A stretch of DNA of 64,000 bases from Methanobrevibacter_A acididurans (GTDB lineage: Archaea > Methanobacteriota > Methanobacteria > Methanobacteriales > Methanobacteriaceae), in the NCBI RefSeq assembly GCF_046197875.1, contig NZ_CP166991.1, positions 124,001 to 188,000 on the forward strand, given 5' to 3'. Shown here one piece after another: positions 63,702 through 64,000 of this stretch. Every line of letters begins with the position of its first letter. Positions within the stretch are counted from its first letter, which is position 1. A program made the translations under genes and the position numbers. The notes beneath the pieces were generated by a model that was not told the origin of the DNA, ran no database searches, and was given only the letters and a program-made list of their open reading frames with translations.

Positions 63702-64000
63702 TTAATCTTCTTCTTCCTCTTCTTCATTTTCATTATTTTTTTTATTTTTATCTCTAATTACAAGTACTTTGTCTATGTGGTGTCCATCAATAGCTAATAT
63801 TTTAAATGTGAAATCTTCCCAATGGAATATGTCACCAGGTTCAGGGATTTTTCCTGTGAAACTTAATATGAAACCTGCAAGTGTTGTGTAATAATCATCT
63901 TCTTCTGATGGGAAATCTTCATCTTCTAAATCATATATTTCAGCAAAAGTATCTATTGGATATCTACCATCTATTAAGTAAGATCCATCTTTTCTTTTAG
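63702..64000 (-). CDS. CorC/HlyC-domain protein (CNNM/hemolysin-type transporter), C-terminal part cut by window edge
   Basis: An open frame enters from the right edge and ends TAA at 63702. It encodes about 99 residues: KDGSYLIDGRYPIDTFAEIYDLE, then LAGFILSFTGKIPEPGDIFHWEDFTFKILAIDGHHIDKVLV, and an acidic tail of Glu/Asp. This is the CorC_HlyC domain that closes CNNM-type metal transporters after a membrane domain and CBS pair, which would lie beyond the window. It may export or import Mg2+ or Co2+. The stop is 53 bases from the start of exchanger copy 2. Confidence 0.85.
   Translation of the reverse strand, partial: KRKDGSYLIDGRYPIDTFAEIYDLEDEDFPSEEDDYYTTLAGFILSFTGKIPEPGDIFHWEDFTFKILAIDGHHIDKVLVIRDKNKKNNENEEEEEED

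Overview
The window is strongly AT-rich chromosomal DNA from a hydrogen-using methanogen of the order Methanobacteriales, most likely Methanobrevibacter or Methanosphaera. Supporting genes are formylmethanofuran:H4MPT formyltransferase, a complete Ehb energy-converting hydrogenase operon, sulfolactate dehydrogenase (coenzyme M), CofG (F420), MptA (methanopterin), a family B DNA polymerase split after motif C, archaeal proteasome beta, FttA/aCPSF1, and the fibrillarin-Nop5 pair. I cannot fix the genus from the sequence alone. Ribosome-binding sites are mostly GGTGA or GGAG type, and several genes start with TTG.

Layout. 1-5.7 kb: the 3' end of a Holliday junction resolvase gene, an intron-containing tRNA-Trp, a metallo-beta-lactamase protein, the TrkA/TrkH potassium system, a TRAM protein and a predicted lipid flippase. 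5.9-16 kb: ftr, a K+ channel, nnr-sfsA, argG, an Upf1-like helicase, an aspartoacylase-like zinc hydrolase and a YdjM-like membrane hydrolase that appears to start at ATT. 16.3-26.7 kb: the 17-gene ehbA-Q cluster, all on the + strand. It encodes a proton- or sodium-translocating membrane module, a polyferredoxin, a two-cluster ferredoxin, and small and large [NiFe] subunits that supply low-potential ferredoxin.

26.9-41.8 kb: an acetyltransferase, a predicted nucleotidyltransferase, a secreted Ig-like protein (also with a probable ATT start), DUF366-queD-queE (deazaguanine tRNA modification), two four-CBS proteins, prephenate dehydratase, two surface proteins, coaBC, and nop5-flpA. 41.9-58.7 kb: pyrD-pyrK, an AI-2E family permease, polB1, comC, purM, fttA, psmB, a Taw2-like enzyme, cofG, an unknown gene, mptA, an Lrp regulator and trm1. 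58.8-64 kb: a DegT-type aminotransferase, an MTH1187-family protein, a 265-bp MITE with IS6-like ends just upstream of a tRNA thiolase gene, two tandem Na+/Ca2+ exchanger paralogues, and the 3' end of a CorC/HlyC-domain gene.

Most of the window is core genome. The points most worth a second look are two independent apparent AUU initiation codons with strong ribosome-binding sites, the MITE with a perfect 8-bp target duplication, a tRNA-Trp intron that doubles as a C/D guide aimed at C34 of its own tRNA, a Cys-for-Asn change in one exchanger copy, and a few structured intergenic elements. I found no CRISPR array, prophage, rRNA gene or defence island.
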